From the NCBI RefSeq assembly GCF_000023125.1, contig NC_013037.1:2356001-2420000 (forward strand): a DNA stretch of 64,000 nucleotides, given 5' to 3'. Every line of letters begins with the position of its first letter. The stretch's first letter is position 1. The notes below the pieces were generated by a model that was not told the origin of the DNA, made no database searches, and saw only the letters and a program-made list of their open reading frames with translations. This DNA is from Dyadobacter fermentans DSM 18053. Its GTDB lineage: Bacteria > Bacteroidota > Bacteroidia > Cytophagales > Spirosomataceae. Below are positions 62,498 to 64,000 of the stretch, piece after piece. Both the position numbers and the translations under genes were made by a program.

Positions 62498-64000
62498 CTA
62501 TTTACCCGCTTTGATCCACTGATCGACCTTCTGTTCGAGTAATTTCAACGGCAAGCAGCCCGATTCGAGCACGAGCTTATGGAAAGCGCGGATATCAAAC
62601 TTCGCCCCCATCTCTTTTTCCGCCTTCGAACGCAGTTCCCGGATTTTCAGCTGACCGATCTTGTACGATAATGCCTGCCCGGCGCCGGCCATGTAGCGTT
62701 CGACCTCGGCCGTAATGCTCTCCTCCGATTCGGCCTCGTGATCGAGCGAATACTTGATCGCCTGGTCGCGCGTCCACCCTTTTGCATGCAAGCCGGTGTC
62801 GACCACCAGCCGGATAGCGCGGTGCATTTCAGCGCTCAGCATCCCGAAATACTGGTAAGGATCGGTATAAAGGCCCAATTCCTTGCCCAGCGACTCGGTA
62901 TACAATGCCCAGCCTTCGCCATAAGCGCTGTACCAAAGATTTTTGCGGAACTCAGGCAAAGCGGTATTTTCCTGCTGCAACGAGATCTGGTAATGGTGCC
63001 CGGGAATGGCCTCGTGGAGGAACAAACTTTCGTCGGACACAATGTTGTAGGCCGCAGCATCCGGCACGGGCACGTAGAATATACCGGGCCGCGAGCCGTC
63101 CGGTAAGCCCGGATTGTACTCGGCAGAGGCCGACGCTTCGCGGAATGCTTCCGTCCGGCGCACTTCGAAAGGTGTTTTGGGGGTTAGTTCAAAAAGCCGG
63201 GTCAGGTTTGGTTTCATGCGCTCATGAATGGCATTGAAATGCGCGATCACCTGGTCCGCTTTCGTAAATGGCATCAGCTTTTTGTTCGTCCGCACCGCAT
63301 TGAAGAACGATTTGAGATCGCCCTGGTAGCCCACCTGCGCTTTCACTTTCTCCATTTCCGCCGATATGCGCGCTACCTCTTTCGACCCGATCTGGTGGAT
63401 TTCCTCCGCCGTTAGCTCAGTGGTGGTGTAATATTTAATATAATAGTTGTATAACGACTTCCCATTCGGCAGCGCTGAAAAGCCATCGGTGGTCCGGCCT
63501 GCGGGTACGTATTCTTTTTCCATGAAAACATGCAGCTTCTGGAATGCCGGGATCACCTTCGATTCCACCATGGCGGCATATTCCTTTTCGAGCCGGGCCT
63601 TATCTTCATCGGAAAAATCCTTCGGGAAATTTTTAACCGGCGAATAAAACAAATGCTCTTTCACAGGCCCGTGGTCCATATCGGCCAGCTGCGGGATTAC
63701 TTTCTTGATCAGCGGGCCCGGCAAAACGTAGCCTTCCTTGATACCCTTCCGCATATTCACAACGGCCGTATCGCACCATACCACAAATCCGTCGACCCGC
63801 TTCAACCAGTTGTCGTAATCTTTCACCGTTTTAAAAGGCTGCAAGCTGCTCCCGCTCGCCATTTGCGCCACCAGCAGGTGTGTAGAAAAGATCTGGTTGA
63901 TCGGCATCAACTCGGTGGGGTATTTGAAACCTTCCAGGTTGATCCCGCATTCCCATTCGATCAGGTCCCAGCTTACCTGCTCCTCGGCGGTGAGCGTGGA
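62498..64000 (-). CDS. DUF885 metallopeptidase-like protein, 5' end outside the window
   Basis: At least 500 residues remain. The frame is open from the right edge (STLTAEEQVSWDLIEWECG, INLEGFKYPTELMPINQ). The zinc site is SLFLHEAIPGHHYQISLQQE, with the HE-x-x-x-GHH pattern of DUF885, and the third ligand is likely in WALYTESLGKELG. EFRKNLWYSAYGEGWALY and DHEAESEESITAEVERYMAG are also typical of the family. DUF885 proteins are usually exported and thought to be carboxypeptidase-like. Its start and signal lie beyond 64000. Confidence 0.92.
   Translation of the reverse strand, partial: STLTAEEQVSWDLIEWECGINLEGFKYPTELMPINQIFSTHLLVAQMASGSSLQPFKTVKDYDNWLKRVDGFVVWCDTAVVNMRKGIKEGYVLPGPLIKKVIPQLADMDHGPVKEHLFYSPVKNFPKDFSDEDKARLEKEYAAMVESKVIPAFQKLHVFMEKEYVPAGRTTDGFSALPNGKSLYNYYIKYYTTTELTAEEIHQIGSKEVARISAEMEKVKAQVGYQGDLKSFFNAVRTNKKLMPFTKADQVIAHFNAIHERMKPNLTRLFELTPKTPFEVRRTEAFREASASAEYNPGLPDGSRPGIFYVPVPDAAAYNIVSDESLFLHEAIPGHHYQISLQQENTALPEFRKNLWYSAYGEGWALYTESLGKELGLYTDPYQYFGMLSAEMHRAIRLVVDTGLHAKGWTRDQAIKYSLDHEAESEESITAEVERYMAGAGQALSYKIGQLKIRELRSKAEKEMGAKFDIRAFHKLVLESGCLPLKLLEQKVDQWIKAGK

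Overview
The window looks like chromosomal DNA of a Bacteroidetes bacterium of the Cytophagales, most likely Dyadobacter or a close relative. This is inferred from protein style: a type IX secretion sorting domain, a hybrid two-component system with Reg_prop/Y_Y_Y sensor and AraC output, DUF1501 and PSD1-type c-cytochrome proteins, an ISAon1-type transposase, an acidic Bacteroidetes-type small protein and AT-rich TAnnTTTG-like promoters. No rRNA, CRISPR array, plasmid or phage replication module was seen.

The window falls into two halves that meet near a tRNA-Arg(CCG) gene at about 33.0 kb. The left half (1-32.9 kb) is an accessory region with long gene-poor stretches, several insertion sequences and many broken genes. 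From the left it holds: a frameshifted beta-helix surface protein behind a TetR gene; a divergent cupin gene; a decayed IS3 element; an arsenic resistance operon (arsR, DUF6428, arsN1-like, arsC, acr3 with a frameshift); three small membrane-protein genes; a second IS3 element that cuts a PQQ-sugar-dehydrogenase gene; the operon that gene belonged to (glycosyltransferase, small secreted protein, SDR-like protein, TonB-C-like protein, dehydrogenase) with a divergent SDR gene; a type IX secreted protein; a methyltransferase between two diverged 206-bp non-coding direct repeats; a 1333-aa hybrid two-component regulator; a truncated LamG-like secreted protein; two regulators with degenerate receiver domains; and an IS481 element inserted into the remains of an ISAon1 element.

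The right half (33.1-64 kb) is dense, visibly more GC-rich and nearly all intact. It carries a Nudix hydrolase, an outer-membrane-type protein, glgB, acetolactate decarboxylase, an alpha/beta hydrolase, a HAD hydrolase, a DinB protein, a NADAR gene with one frameshift, a methyltransferase, an AraC regulator, a VOC protein, DUF3050, methionine aminopeptidase, an M1 peptidase, a two-gene small-protein unit, an S9 peptidase, a DUF1080 protein, a cyclase, an SDR, a sorbosone-dehydrogenase-like protein, an acidic small protein, an AGE-family epimerase, a three-gene PSD1/DUF1501/cytochrome-DUF2231 operon and the C-terminal part of a DUF885 protein that runs off the right edge.

The best candidates for something undescribed are the glycosyltransferase/SDR operon with its array of ATCACC boxes, the Cys-tailed DUF6428 protein in the ars operon, the pair of pseudo-receiver regulators, the diverged repeats around the methyltransferase, the inverted heptad repeats between the DUF1501 and PSD1 genes, and the 21-bp hairpin in the IS481 leader. 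Many reading-frame breaks are one-base changes in or next to short homopolymers, so true decay and sequencing error cannot be told apart from this sequence alone.
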